Both the position numbers and the translations under genes were made by a program. A DNA stretch of 64,000 nucleotides from Prolixibacteraceae bacterium (GTDB lineage: Bacteria > Bacteroidota > Bacteroidia > Bacteroidales > Prolixibacteraceae), in NCBI GenBank assembly GCA_019459485.1, contig JAIBEZ010000022.1, positions 62,001-126,000 of the forward strand. Reading direction: 5' to 3'. The notes beneath the pieces are model-generated. The model was not told where the DNA came from. It was given only the letters and a program-made list of their open reading frames with translations, and did no database searches. Below, piece after piece: positions 33,972-43,669 of this stretch; position 1 is the stretch's first letter, and each line of letters begins with the position of its first letter.

Positions 33972-35138
33972 CTAATTTTTAATCGATAAATAGTCCAAAG
34001 AATTCTTAGTAAGCAAGTTGATATTGTTTTGGTAAGCATTTACTCCTGATGGATTTCTTTCTCCTTTGGCATTTTGGCTGAATTCTATACCACCAATACC
34101 TAAATAGAGCAATTTGCCTTTATAGGCGGTGGTAGGTGAAAATTCAAAAACTCCTCCCATCCAATAGTCCCGGATTCCGGCCCAAACACCAAGCCATTTT
34201 ACATTGTGTTTGGTTGTAAAAGCGGTATAAGCAGCTTCGTCGTTATTGGGTAATCCACCAAGGTTGGCGGGAATCGAAGCAATTACGTAGTTGTGGTCCT
34301 CTTTCCATCCCGACCCAATTACAGGAACCGACTTATAACCATCGCCTTCAAGGTTTAAAGTAACTCCTTTATAAATTGGGTGGCTGCTCATGTCATGAGC
34401 CCCAATGGTTACGCCAATGCCCCATGTATCAGGATTGTCGCCGCCTTCACCGTCGCCAATAACCATCTCGTAAGTGTCGGTCATGCGGCCAAGTGTCCAC
34501 AAATAAGCGCATGCATGTGCATTCAGCAACAAATTTCCGCCGGTTTTATAGAAATTGGTAATGGCATTTAGAACAGTTGCGTCTTTTGCGATTTCAGGTA
34601 AATTTCGGCCTGAATCGTAATACCACCAAAGAACCCTAAATTTAGATACGTCAACTTTCCCGTTTTTAATATCATCAAAACTGATGTATTTCCCGTTTGA
34701 ATAATTCTGGAAGAACCAGGCGGCGGCAGCTTTTTCGTCATCATCAACTAATGACGATGCGCTTGCAGCGGTTCCAAGAAACCCAATGAAAAACTCTTCG
34801 GAAACATTAACTGTATATTTACTGAAAACATCGCCATTTACCAGGGTAAATTCAAGTGGCTCGCTAAAATTCATGTTCGACGTAATCGCTGGTGTTATAA
34901 CCGCTCCTTCGGCAATTTTTACTATGGGGCTGATTTTTGAGACATCTGTGCCATCGGGCATGGTCACAACAATGGTTTTGTTCTTCTCATTGATTACACC
35001 GTTCACTCCATTAACAGTAAATTCTGCAATGGTAACATCCTTATCCAGTTCTAAAGTGGAGGTATATTTATCTTCACAGGAGTGGAACAATCCGATAAAT
35101 AAAGTGAGGATGAAAGTATATTTTATGAAATTCTTCAT
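33972..35138 (-). CDS. DUF4960 surface glycan-binding lipoprotein
   Basis: 388 residues with a lipobox LFHSC near residue 20. A DUF5018-like Ig domain follows (about 35-115: ITEFTVNG-type strand, TMPDGTDVSKISPIV). The rest is the DUF4960 domain, a class-I-amidotransferase-like fold (RVLWWYYDSGRNLPE, GGNLLLNAHACAYLWTLGR, IGAHDMSSHPIYKGV). It sits directly after SusD, where utilisation loci encode the surface glycan-binding protein; the equivalent gene in the B. thetaiotaomicron fructan locus (BT1761) is of this kind. I infer that it binds levan or inulin at the cell surface. A hairpin terminator follows. Confidence 0.8.
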   Translation of the reverse strand: MKNFIKYTFILTLFIGLFHSCEDKYTSTLELDKDVTIAEFTVNGVNGVINEKNKTIVVTMPDGTDVSKISPIVKIAEGAVITPAITSNMNFSEPLEFTLVNGDVFSKYTVNVSEEFFIGFLGTAASASSLVDDDEKAAAAWFFQNYSNGKYISFDDIKNGKVDVSKFRVLWWYYDSGRNLPEIAKDATVLNAITNFYKTGGNLLLNAHACAYLWTLGRMTDTYEMVIGDGEGGDNPDTWGIGVTIGAHDMSSHPIYKGVTLNLEGDGYKSVPVIGSGWKEDHNYVIASIPANLGGLPNNDEAAYTAFTTKHNVKWLGVWAGIRDYWMGGVFEFSPTTAYKGKLLYLGIGGIEFSQNAKGERNPSGVNAYQNNINLLTKNSLDYLSIKN

Positions 35139-35174
35139 TTTGTTATAATTTAAAGTTATGAGCTACTTTTAAAA

Positions 35175-36917
35175 TTACCATCCATGGTTTTGTTTGTACA
35201 AACCCTTGCTAAAGTCGATCTGTTTCTGTGGAATCGGGAAATATTCGTGTTTGTTTTTGGTAAACAGCGCATCTTTCAGGTATTGCCTTTCGGGTGTTTC
35301 TTCAGCAAAATATTTATTCAGATATTCGGCTGCAATTCCCCAACGTACCAAATCGAAGAAGCGGATTCCTTCCATTGCAAATTCCAGGCGTCTTTCCCAT
35401 CTCAATGCCGTACGGGCAAAATCCTGCGACCAGGTGCAGTTAACACCAGGTTTGTAGGTATCCATAAAGTAATTGGAAACAGGTGCTCCGTTTTTGTCCT
35501 TCAATTTATTGGTACTGTTCATGGCTCTTGTTCTGATCTCATTGATAATTGGAAGGGCTTCATTCTGACGGCCAAGTTCTATTAATGCTTCTGCTTTCCA
35601 TAGCAACACATCAGCATAACGGATGATATCGGTGTTTTTCGATGCTGCCATAAACGGTGGAACTTTCTGGAAGCATGCGCATGTGTAATGCTGAACTTCT
35701 TTCATCGAAGCAAAATGTCCGTATGTTACGCCTGAACGAGACCAGCCTTGCTCATAAATAAAGTTCGGATCATATTTGTATGGTTTGCCGGGTACTGCCA
35801 AAGTATGGTCAATGCGCACATCAAAAGTATTATTCTTGAAATCAGCACCTGCCACAGCGTTTGTATTGTTGAAAGTATCAAAAAGCGGCAGACCTTTGGT
35901 ACCATCGGTTTTGAAAGAATTCATCAGGTTTTGGCTTCCGATATGGAATCCACAGCAGCCATATTCGGGGTTCATTGGATAATTGAGCGCATTGCCCCAA
36001 TCAAGGCGGCCTTTTGGTGTACCATCGTTGATCGAACGTTGAATGGCAAAAACAGATTCAGTACTGTTTTTATCCTTTTCCCACAGAAAATTATAGGCAA
36101 AATCGCTGAACAGGGAGTATTTCCCTGAATTGATTACCTGGTCTGTTAAGGATACAACCTCGTTTAAAGTTGCCGCATTGATGGATTTCACATTGTTTGT
36201 TTCGTCCTGTTCGAATGCTATATAGAGCTTTACTTTGGCAAGATAGGCCATAGCTGTAAATTTGTTCGGACGTCCGGCATCTGCTTGTGTTTCCGGCAAA
36301 TTTGTAACCCCATCCTGAAATTCAGCAGCAATGTTATCCCACAACTCTTTGCTGGTCAGGTCAACGTTTGAAACTTTTCCAAAACCATCTCCCTCGATAG
36401 TTTCATCAATCCAGGGAATACGATTAAACATGGTTTTCAGTAGGAAATACTGGTGGCCACGTAAAAAATGAACTTCAGCCATACGTTGCTTTTTCTTCGG
36501 AACTTCTACTTCTGTTACAGCTTCTAATCTTTTTAATGCTTCGTTGCAACGCGAAATCCCTACATATAAACGATACCATTTCTGATCGAGAAGCGGATTG
36601 TTAGGAGTATTGATCTTAAAGAGTTCAAGGAAGTTGAATTCCTGAATATCGCCTGTCCCATCACCACCTTTATAGGCATCGCCACTGGTAATGTCGGCAT
36701 AAGGCCATAAAGAGTTGGGCGCTGTATAATGGTCGTTTCCTAATTCTGCATAAGCTGCAATCACCATTCCGTCAATATTTTCAGGTGTATTTAATTGGTC
36801 GCTGCTTACGGTTGCCTGCGGGGGGAGGTTAAGGAAATCGTTCGAACATGATATCTGAGCAAAAGCCAGAACAACCAACGAAGCAAATAGCTTTATTTTT
36901 GCATGAATATTTTTCAT
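35175..36917 (-). CDS. SusD/RagB family lipoprotein (fructan locus)
   Basis: 580 residues, lipobox QISC with Cys24. The TPR-containing SusD fold is recognisable from NEALKRLEAV, AEVHFLRGHQYFLLKTMFNRIPWID, and the C-terminal RWERRLEFAMEGIRFFDLVRWG and EYFPIPQKQIDFSKGLYKQN. SusD forms the lid on the SusC channel and helps capture oligosaccharides. It begins 11 nt after SusC in the same operon. The substrate is inferred as fructo-oligosaccharide from the neighbouring fructokinase and GH32 genes. Confidence 0.95.
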   Translation of the reverse strand: MKNIHAKIKLFASLVVLAFAQISCSNDFLNLPPQATVSSDQLNTPENIDGMVIAAYAELGNDHYTAPNSLWPYADITSGDAYKGGDGTGDIQEFNFLELFKINTPNNPLLDQKWYRLYVGISRCNEALKRLEAVTEVEVPKKKQRMAEVHFLRGHQYFLLKTMFNRIPWIDETIEGDGFGKVSNVDLTSKELWDNIAAEFQDGVTNLPETQADAGRPNKFTAMAYLAKVKLYIAFEQDETNNVKSINAATLNEVVSLTDQVINSGKYSLFSDFAYNFLWEKDKNSTESVFAIQRSINDGTPKGRLDWGNALNYPMNPEYGCCGFHIGSQNLMNSFKTDGTKGLPLFDTFNNTNAVAGADFKNNTFDVRIDHTLAVPGKPYKYDPNFIYEQGWSRSGVTYGHFASMKEVQHYTCACFQKVPPFMAASKNTDIIRYADVLLWKAEALIELGRQNEALPIINEIRTRAMNSTNKLKDKNGAPVSNYFMDTYKPGVNCTWSQDFARTALRWERRLEFAMEGIRFFDLVRWGIAAEYLNKYFAEETPERQYLKDALFTKNKHEYFPIPQKQIDFSKGLYKQNHGW

Positions 36918-36928
36918 CTTACTAATTA

Positions 36929-39900
36929 TTAAAAGGTTAAGTTAACGCCTAATGTGAATGTCCTTGGGATTGGATAGGCAAAATTTGGATTTTCAGGATC
37001 AACTCCGGTATATTTATCTGAACCATTGTTGTCTTTAATTGTAAACAAATTTTGTCCCTGAACATAGATTCTGGCACTCGCGATTTTTACAGATTCCATT
37101 ATGCTTTTCGGGATAGTGTATCCTGCCTGAAGGTTGCGCAATTTCAAATAGGATCCATTCTCGATAAAATAGGATGAATACCTGCTTTCATTATTGGTAT
37201 CGGTAAGTGTCAGCATCGGAATGGTAGAACCTGTATTTGTCGGCGACCAGGCATCGAGTGTCCTTGCGCCAAAGTTGGTTCCCTGCCAAATAGATGTAAA
37301 ATCGGTTAAATGCTTGTAATCATTGTAAACCTCGGCTCCGGAGACTCCCTGAAAGAATACTGACACATCAAAACCCTTGTAACTTGCATTTGCACTAATT
37401 CCGTATTCAAAATCCGGATTTGGATCGCCAATCCATGTTCTGTCGAGCGCATTCACAACTCCATCTGGTTTATTCACATACTTACCAGATGCATCCAATC
37501 CACCAATATCTTTATACCTGATGCGGCCAATAGCCTTCCCCGGTTGTGCTGCATAAGCGTCAACTTCAGCCTGATTCTGGAAAAGTCCATCAGCAATATA
37601 TCCGAATTGAGCAAGGTCAGAATGTCCCAGTACACTCTTCCCATTTGCAGGATCTCCCGGATAACCGGTCAAAACATCTTCCGGCAAATAAGTTACTTCA
37701 CGTTTGTAAGTTGAGATATTTCCTGAAACACTTAATTCTATTCCATTATCGAACTTGGTTTCATATCCCAAAACAAATTCCAATCCTTTAACATTTAAAG
37801 ATGCGCCATTTACCCACTGATTTCCACCTTCGCCTTTTGCTGCCAGATATGGCGGCTCCAACAAAATATTTTTGGTGTCTTTTACGAAGTAATCTAAACT
37901 CCCAATGATCTTTTGTCCGAAGAATCCATAATCCAAACCGAAGTTGGTTTGTTCTGCTTCTTCCCATCTTAGCAGCGAGTTGCCTTCTCTGATTTTACGG
38001 AATCCTGAAGGAAGTGCACCTCCATCAGAACCGGAAATATCATAGGATGTGCCTGAATCAAAATCCCATGTTGGATCAATACCTGTATCTGTTTTATAGA
38101 TAGAGTAGATAGCCTCGTTGTTAATTTCCTGGTTACCTGTTTTACCCCAACCAGCCCTAAGCTTCAGATTTGAAACACTTTTTACGTTATCCTTGATGAA
38201 AGATTCCTCACTAAGCCTCCAGCCGAATGAGAATGCCGGGAAAATACCATACTGGTTATCCTTACCAAAACGCGAGGAACCATCACGACGAACGGTAGCT
38301 GAAGCAAGATATCTGTCGTTGTAAGAATAATTAATTTTTCCGAAGTACGATAATAAAGAGTTGGCTGCACCGCCTCCACCGTTCAGGAATTTTGATGTGC
38401 CCGAACTCAGGTACATATAGTTGTCGTCCTGAATCACGTACCCTTCGCGGCTTCCGTTGAAAGTAACAAATTGTGCTTTAATGGCTTCCATACCTGCCAG
38501 GAATTCAGCAGAATGATTGCCTTTCTTGATTTTATAATTTAATGTATTTGACCAGGTCCATGCCATATTGTGATCTTGCGACATGGTGGTACGACTAATA
38601 TCGCTGATAAGGAAACCTGAAGCATAAGTGTAATCCATCCTGCGGTAATACCTTTCAGTATAATCGATACCAAAATTGCTTCTGAAATTCAGGTCTTTAA
38701 TAATTTCGAGGTCTGCATAAAGGTTACCAAAAATGCGTGCAGAATTGGATACATTTTGCTTGTTGTCTTCTATCAGCCTAACGGGATTGTGACGGTCCGT
38801 CATGCCCGGAGCCGGACCACCCCATGCGCCATCTACCGAACGTACCGGAACAACAGGCTGTTGAACCAATGAAAGATACATGACATCGCCAACCGGTATT
38901 TCAACATTATTAATTTTAGAAATTGACAGGTTTTCACCAACTTTTAATTTTCCGCCCAGAAAATTATAGTCTGAATTGATGCGGGCGGTGTATTTCTTGT
39001 GATTCGTTTCTTTGATAATACCATTGTTGTCGAAATAATTCAATGACAACAGTGTTGTTCCTTTTTCGCTGCCACTTGTAAAAGTAAGGTTCTGCGATTG
39101 AAGAAAAGCTAGCTGTGAAACTTCATCTACCCATTTTGTGTCGGCAGGCCGCATGGTTTGGGCAGGATCAATAAATTCAGGGAAAAGAATTTTATCTAAA
39201 ACAGCCGTGTTGCTGGCGTCCCTGTGCCACTCATAGCTGTAGATATTTGAAGTAGGGGTTCGTCCATCGTTGATCGCTGCCTGCCAGTTAACATACCCCC
39301 TGTCATAGGCGTTCAAAACATCCAGCTTTTTGGCATAGTTTTGAATAGTATAATAAGAACTGTACTCAATTTTACTTGATCCGGCTTTCCCTTTTTTTGT
39401 AGTAATCAGAATTACACCGTTGTTGGCCCGCGAACCATAAATACTTGATGCGGAAGCATCCTTTAAAACCTGCATTGACTCAATGTCGTTTGCATTTAAT
39501 TGTTCGATGCCGCCTGTTGTCGGAATACCATCGATAATGTAAAGCGGATCATTAAAACCCCCAGTCATGGTGCTACCCCCTCTGATTCGAACTGTTGCAC
39601 CTCCACCGGGAGACCCGTCAGTTTTAACGTAAACTCCTGCTACCTGACCCTGAAGTGCTTTCATAATATTCCCGGTGGGAACCTCTTTCAGCTTATCTAT
39701 TTCTACTACGCCAACCGAGCCAGTCAGATCTGCCCTTCGTTGAGTCTGATAACCGGTTACGATCACCTCATCCAACCCACGTATTTCTTCTTCTAAAACC
39801 ACATTGATAGATGTGCGTCCGCCAACTGAAATTTCCTGCGGTTTCATTCCAACAAAGCTGAAATTCAAGGTCGCATTTGTAGTTGTTTTAATGGAGTAAT

Positions 39901-40099
39901 TACCATCAAAATCAGTAATAGCGCCATTCACAGTACCCTTTTCAACAATGGTTACACCCGGCAATCCAGCACCCGTTTGTTCAGTAACTTTTCCGGAAAC
40001 TGATACCTGTTGGGCTATTGCCTCCAAAGAGAATAAAAATGCCAAAAGGAGGAATATTCCTCTGGCCATTTGTTTCAAAAAAAAGGATCTTTTTTTCAT
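36929..40099 (-). CDS. SusC/RagA TonB-dependent outer-membrane transporter (fructan locus)
   Basis: 1056 residues. A signal peptide ends near AIAQ (residue 29). A carboxypeptidase-regulatory-like domain follows (VSGKVTEQTGAGLPGVTIVEKGT), then the TonB box region and plug (LDEVIVTGYQTQRR, GSTMTGGFNDPLYIIDGIPTTGG, VLKDASASSIYGSRANNGVILITTKKG) and a 22-strand barrel ending in aromatic TLGVNLTF. It imports oligosaccharides into the periplasm using TonB energy. It lies between fructokinase (7 nt) and SusD (11 nt). Confidence 0.96.
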   Translation of the reverse strand: MKKRSFFLKQMARGIFLLLAFLFSLEAIAQQVSVSGKVTEQTGAGLPGVTIVEKGTVNGAITDFDGNYSIKTTTNATLNFSFVGMKPQEISVGGRTSINVVLEEEIRGLDEVIVTGYQTQRRADLTGSVGVVEIDKLKEVPTGNIMKALQGQVAGVYVKTDGSPGGGATVRIRGGSTMTGGFNDPLYIIDGIPTTGGIEQLNANDIESMQVLKDASASSIYGSRANNGVILITTKKGKAGSSKIEYSSYYTIQNYAKKLDVLNAYDRGYVNWQAAINDGRTPTSNIYSYEWHRDASNTAVLDKILFPEFIDPAQTMRPADTKWVDEVSQLAFLQSQNLTFTSGSEKGTTLLSLNYFDNNGIIKETNHKKYTARINSDYNFLGGKLKVGENLSISKINNVEIPVGDVMYLSLVQQPVVPVRSVDGAWGGPAPGMTDRHNPVRLIEDNKQNVSNSARIFGNLYADLEIIKDLNFRSNFGIDYTERYYRRMDYTYASGFLISDISRTTMSQDHNMAWTWSNTLNYKIKKGNHSAEFLAGMEAIKAQFVTFNGSREGYVIQDDNYMYLSSGTSKFLNGGGGAANSLLSYFGKINYSYNDRYLASATVRRDGSSRFGKDNQYGIFPAFSFGWRLSEESFIKDNVKSVSNLKLRAGWGKTGNQEINNEAIYSIYKTDTGIDPTWDFDSGTSYDISGSDGGALPSGFRKIREGNSLLRWEEAEQTNFGLDYGFFGQKIIGSLDYFVKDTKNILLEPPYLAAKGEGGNQWVNGASLNVKGLEFVLGYETKFDNGIELSVSGNISTYKREVTYLPEDVLTGYPGDPANGKSVLGHSDLAQFGYIADGLFQNQAEVDAYAAQPGKAIGRIRYKDIGGLDASGKYVNKPDGVVNALDRTWIGDPNPDFEYGISANASYKGFDVSVFFQGVSGAEVYNDYKHLTDFTSIWQGTNFGARTLDAWSPTNTGSTIPMLTLTDTNNESRYSSYFIENGSYLKLRNLQAGYTIPKSIMESVKIASARIYVQGQNLFTIKDNNGSDKYTGVDPENPNFAYPIPRTFTLGVNLTF

Positions 40100-40106
40100 A
40101 GTTTGT

Positions 40107-41003
40107 TTAATTTGAGATTAATAGTTGTTCTATTTCAATCCGATCATATTCCGGAGTTGCTCCGGTTTTGCTTGCAACAAAAGCCCCGGTTGCACAGGCA
40201 AATTCAAGCGCTTTGTCGTTTGTTTTTCCTTCGAGCAAGGCAGCAATAAACCCAGCCAGGAATGCATCGCCCGCCCCAACAGTATCAACCGCATCTACTT
40301 TAAATCCGGGATGTTCGTAAAACACTCCATCGGAATAAAGCAAAGCGCCTTTGTCGCCTTTGGTAACAATTACCATTTTCGAGTCGTACTCTTCGGCAAA
40401 CCATCTCACCAGACTTTCCTCATCGTGTTTGTGTTTGTTGTACCATTGTCCGAAAACGCCCAGTTCTTCATCGTTCAACTTAACGATGTCCGATTTCAGG
40501 ATAAGCTGTTCGACAATTTCCCTTGTGTCATAAGGTTGACGTAGATTTACATCAATGAGTTTCACGACATCATTTTCGAGCAATTGAAGAATCGTATGCC
40601 TTGTTTCAGGATTACGGGAAGCCAGCGTTCCATAGATTATCAGGCCAGATGATTTTGCCTGATGGATCAGAGAATCAGTTAAAACCAGGTTGTCCCAGGC
40701 AACAGGTTCGCAGATTTCGTAAGTTGCATTGTTGTTTTCATCTAAATGAACCAATACTTCGCTGGTGGGAAGTGTTTCATCAATCTGAATGAGATCAGTT
40801 CGCAAACCTGAATCTTCCAGAAAAGCGAGTAATTTTTTACCTCTTTCATCAATACCAACTTTACTGGAAATGGATACTTTCTGTCCGATACGGTTCAGGT
40901 GCAGGGCCACGTTCATTGGGGCGCCTCCCGGTTTTGCCCCTGATGGGAGATTGTCCCAAAGGATTTCGCCGATACACAGAATTTGATTGTTCTTTATTTT
41001 CAT
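40107..41003 (-). CDS. Fructokinase, PfkB family
   Basis: 298 residues, a normal ribokinase/PfkB length. The N-terminal CIGEILWDNLPSGAKPGGAPMNVALHLNRIG contains the substrate-binding Gly motif and the C-terminal DTVGAGDAFLAGF has the catalytic base Asp246. It should phosphorylate imported fructose in the cytoplasm. It starts 11 nt after the sugar porter stop and is followed by SusC, so uptake, phosphorylation and outer-membrane capture are co-transcribed. The call as fructokinase rests on this context and on similarity to the fructokinase of the B. thetaiotaomicron fructan locus. Confidence 0.93.
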   Translation of the reverse strand: MKIKNNQILCIGEILWDNLPSGAKPGGAPMNVALHLNRIGQKVSISSKVGIDERGKKLLAFLEDSGLRTDLIQIDETLPTSEVLVHLDENNNATYEICEPVAWDNLVLTDSLIHQAKSSGLIIYGTLASRNPETRHTILQLLENDVVKLIDVNLRQPYDTREIVEQLILKSDIVKLNDEELGVFGQWYNKHKHDEESLVRWFAEEYDSKMVIVTKGDKGALLYSDGVFYEHPGFKVDAVDTVGAGDAFLAGFIAALLEGKTNDKALEFACATGAFVASKTGATPEYDRIEIEQLLISN

Positions 41004-41014
41004 TTTGAAGTCAG

Positions 41015-42373
41015 TTATTTTGTTTTATTCCGTTGTTTATCCATTTCAACCTGAATTTCTTCAAGCGATTTACCTTTGGTTTCAGGCAGAATTTTCCAGG
41101 CAAAGAAGAAATGCAGCACCATCATTACAGCAAAAAAGGCGAACGACGGTCCTCCGCCAATTGACGGCATGTTGGCAAAAACCGGGAACGACCAACTAAT
41201 GGCGGCTGCCATAATCCAATGGGTAAAACTGCCCAGTGCCTGTCCTTTGGCGCGTAATTTATTAGGAAAGATTTCAGAGATAACCACCCAGAGTACGGCT
41301 CCCTGCGAGAATGCGAAGAAGGCGATAAATCCCATCAGGTAAATCATTACCCCATAACCGCCAAACTCGGTGAAATTATTGGTGAAGAATGCTTTCGACA
41401 GCATTCCGAGGAAGAATACCATTCCAACAGAGCCGGCCATCAGGAGGTTTCGGCGCCCATAACGGTCGATTAAAAATAGCGCAACAATGGTGAAAAGCAG
41501 ATTGGTCAGTCCGATTGAAATGGACTGAAGCAGGGAGGCATTTTGACCCATGCCGGTCATTTCGAAAATACGTGGCGCATAATAAATAATGGCATTGATA
41601 CCGGCAAGCTGATTGAAGGCCGCGATCAGAATGGCAATCATTACCGGAAAGCGGTTCTCTTTGCTGAATAAGTTGTAATGTCCGGTTTTTTCCTGGCTTT
41701 GAATGGAGTCAGTAATTAGTTTCACTTCCCCTTCAGGATTTGCTGCACCAATGCGGGTAAAGATATTGATGGCTTCTTCTTTGCGGTTGTTCATGGCCAG
41801 CCAGCGTGGACTTTCCGGCATTCCGAAAAGCAGCACAAAGAATGAAAAGGCAGGAATGGCTTCAACACCAATCATCCACCGCCACGAAGCGGTTTCAATG
41901 GCGCCTGAAATCAGGTAATTAATTACATAGGCCAGAAATATGGCGGTCACCACATTAAACTGATTCATTACTACCAGCCGTCCGCGTTGAGCTGCAGGTG
42001 ATATTTCGGCAATAAACATGGGGGTAACTACTGAAATGCAGCCCAGAAGGATTCCGGTAAGAAACCTGAAAAAGAGGAACACGCCCCAAACTGGTGAAAG
42101 TGCACTTCCAAGCGTTGCAAGGGCAAACAGTCCGGAAAGAAAAATAAGCGATTTACGGCGGCCAAACTGATCAACCGGTTTACCTATTATAATGGTACCG
42201 ATAATGGTACCGATTAATGCAATCGCTACGGTAAAACCAAGGGAGAATTTGCTGAGCTGGAAGACTGTCTCTAACTGAGAAGTAGTTCCGGAGATCATTG
42301 CAATATCGTAACCGAACAGGAAACCGCCCAGTGCGATAATCATAGCTACAGTACTTACTTTTTGTGTTTTCAT
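41015..42373 (-). CDS. Sugar porter MFS transporter (probable fructose importer)
   Basis: 452 residues with 12 predicted transmembrane helices. Sugar-porter signatures: GRRKS after helix 2, PESPRWLAMNNR before the central loop, DRYGRR in the second half, and the C-terminal PETKGKSLEEIQVEMDK. Such carriers move monosaccharides across the inner membrane, usually with protons. It is the first gene of the fructan operon and is preceded by a promoter box and phased repeats. I infer fructose as substrate from the fructokinase next to it. Confidence 0.93.
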   Translation of the reverse strand: MKTQKVSTVAMIIALGGFLFGYDIAMISGTTSQLETVFQLSKFSLGFTVAIALIGTIIGTIIIGKPVDQFGRRKSLIFLSGLFALATLGSALSPVWGVFLFFRFLTGILLGCISVVTPMFIAEISPAAQRGRLVVMNQFNVVTAIFLAYVINYLISGAIETASWRWMIGVEAIPAFSFFVLLFGMPESPRWLAMNNRKEEAINIFTRIGAANPEGEVKLITDSIQSQEKTGHYNLFSKENRFPVMIAILIAAFNQLAGINAIIYYAPRIFEMTGMGQNASLLQSISIGLTNLLFTIVALFLIDRYGRRNLLMAGSVGMVFFLGMLSKAFFTNNFTEFGGYGVMIYLMGFIAFFAFSQGAVLWVVISEIFPNKLRAKGQALGSFTHWIMAAAISWSFPVFANMPSIGGGPSFAFFAVMMVLHFFFAWKILPETKGKSLEEIQVEMDKQRNKTK

Positions 42374-42402
42374 AAGTGTCGGGAATAGATTTTTTGTATT
42401 CC

Positions 42403-42410
42403 CAAAACTA
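42403..42410 (-). promoter_or_regulatory. Candidate -7 box of the fructan operon
   Basis: On the minus strand it reads TAGTTTTG, an exact TAnnTTTG match about 30 nt before the transporter start. TTTTG words occur 10 and 25 nt upstream, not at the usual 17-21, which fits a promoter that depends on an activator. Confidence 0.5.
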
Positions 42411-42439
42411 CTGCCTACCCCAAAAAGCGCGTATCCAAA

Positions 42440-42467
42440 ATGATACTAAGATGATCACCTATGATAC
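42440..42467 (-). promoter_or_regulatory. Phased direct repeats, candidate operator for the hybrid regulator
   Basis: ATGATAC (42440-42446), ATGATCA (42451-42457) and ATGATAC (42461-42467) are spaced 11 and 10 nt apart; the outer two are identical and 21 nt apart, two helical turns. They lie about 30 nt upstream of the -7 box, where an AraC-type activator would bind. Confidence 0.5.
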
Positions 42468-42613
42468 ATTCACACACCCCAATTACCCGTGTTTGCAGAA
42501 ATGTTACATGGATGGCAGCTATGTTACCTGATGCTGGTTTCGAACTTTAAAATTTTTCACTTCTGAAATAAACCGATTGGAAGGATTTTGACTTCGGATT
42601 TTGATTTTTGCGC

Positions 42614-42653
42614 AAAAAAAAGGTGGTCTGTAATTTCTACAGCCACCTTTTGG
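42614..42653 (-). terminator. Intrinsic terminator after head-GIN-domain gene
   Basis: On the minus strand AAAGGTGGCTGTA (42650-42638) pairs with TACAGACCACCTTT (42632-42619), one bulged base, 5-nt loop, followed by a run of seven T. It lies 24 nt after the stop. Confidence 0.85.
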
Positions 42654-42673
42654 AATTTTTTTCTGAAGATCTT

Positions 42674-43381
42674 TTACTTTGCACTTTTAACCTTGCCTGA
42701 ACCGGTTATTGCCTGATCAATAAGTGGTTTTCCTTTGTAAGTAACATTTCCGGAGCCAGCCATACGGACGTACAGGTTGTTATTGGCTTCAACCTCAACA
42801 TTTCCGGAGCCTGAAACTTTAACCGTCACATCATCGGCAGGGTATTTCAACCCTTTGAAATTTCCGCTTCCCGAAATGTTCACACTTAAATCCTGTGCAG
42901 CGGTTTCTCCTTCCAGAATAATGTTGCCCGAGCCTGAAATGGTTGTTTTTACCCGTTCGGCAGTAAGCTCCGAAAGCTTGATATTTCCGCTTCCGCTAAC
43001 CGCCAAATCGATGATCTTTGATTTGATTTCGTCTTCGGCAATAATATCGCCTGAGCCAGCCACGCCCAATCCGTTAATTTCAGGAGTGGTGATGTAAATT
43101 GTTATTTCTCCCGGATTAAATGTCGTCCAGAAGAAGTTTTTGTTGGGAAACCTGATAATCAGTTTGCCATCTTTCACTTCTGTAATTAGTTCTTCCATGG
43201 CCGATGGTTTGGCTACAATTTCGAGGTTTTGTTTTGCACCCTGTTCAAGGTGAACTGTTGCTCCAACCCTTAGCGAAATTTCGGTGAAAGGATCAACTTT
43301 ACGGGTTTCTTCGTCGGCCTGAACCTGAATTGCAGTGAGAAAAAACGTGAATAGAATGAATGCTACTAATTGTGTTTTCAT
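42674..43381 (-). CDS. Exported head-GIN-domain (DUF2807) protein
   Basis: 235 residues with a signal peptide ending near QVQA (residue 22). The mature protein starts with FTEISLRVGATVHLEQG and then a series of repeated VSGSGNI/SGSGNVE turns every ~20 residues, the sign of a single-stranded beta-helix-like DUF2807 fold. Such proteins are widespread in Bacteroidota, sometimes as putative auto-transporter adhesin heads; function is unknown. It is divergent from lemA and ends at a strong terminator. Confidence 0.88.
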   Translation of the reverse strand: MKTQLVAFILFTFFLTAIQVQADEETRKVDPFTEISLRVGATVHLEQGAKQNLEIVAKPSAMEELITEVKDGKLIIRFPNKNFFWTTFNPGEITIYITTPEINGLGVAGSGDIIAEDEIKSKIIDLAVSGSGNIKLSELTAERVKTTISGSGNIILEGETAAQDLSVNISGSGNFKGLKYPADDVTVKVSGSGNVEVEANNNLYVRMAGSGNVTYKGKPLIDQAITGSGKVKSAK

Positions 43382-43565
43382 TTGTTTCGTATTTAATTGA
43401 TTGTTCTGAACTTCTAAACGTGTTTATAGACGGCAAATTATTCGGGAAGTTGCAAAGTGGCAAAAATAATTAGGTAGCAGGCACAACCAAGTCAAACGCT
43501 AAACTTTTTTCTCCATTCACCAGCATGTTCGATAATTCGCAGGCGAATATCCTCCAGTCACCTTT

Positions 43566-43573
43566 TATATTTG
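43566..43573 (+). promoter_or_regulatory. Candidate -7 box upstream of lemA-like gene
   Basis: TATATTTG matches TAnnTTTG exactly, 97 nt upstream of the lemA start. There is no clear -33 element. The rest of this 288-nt divergent gap shows nothing notable. Confidence 0.35.
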
Positions 43574-43669
43574 ATAAATCAATCCCGAATCTGTAATTTT
43601 ACGATCATAATTATTTTAAAATCACACAAACCTTTAATGGGTTAAAAACTAACACCAAAATTAACTACA

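Larger units (their letters stand above)
42374..42673. other. 300-nt regulatory gap upstream of the fructan operon
   Basis: It contains, from left to right, the operon leader and -7 box, three phased ATGAT repeats, an unremarkable AT-rich stretch, and the terminator of the head-GIN-domain gene. I see no coding sequence in it. Confidence 0.7.
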
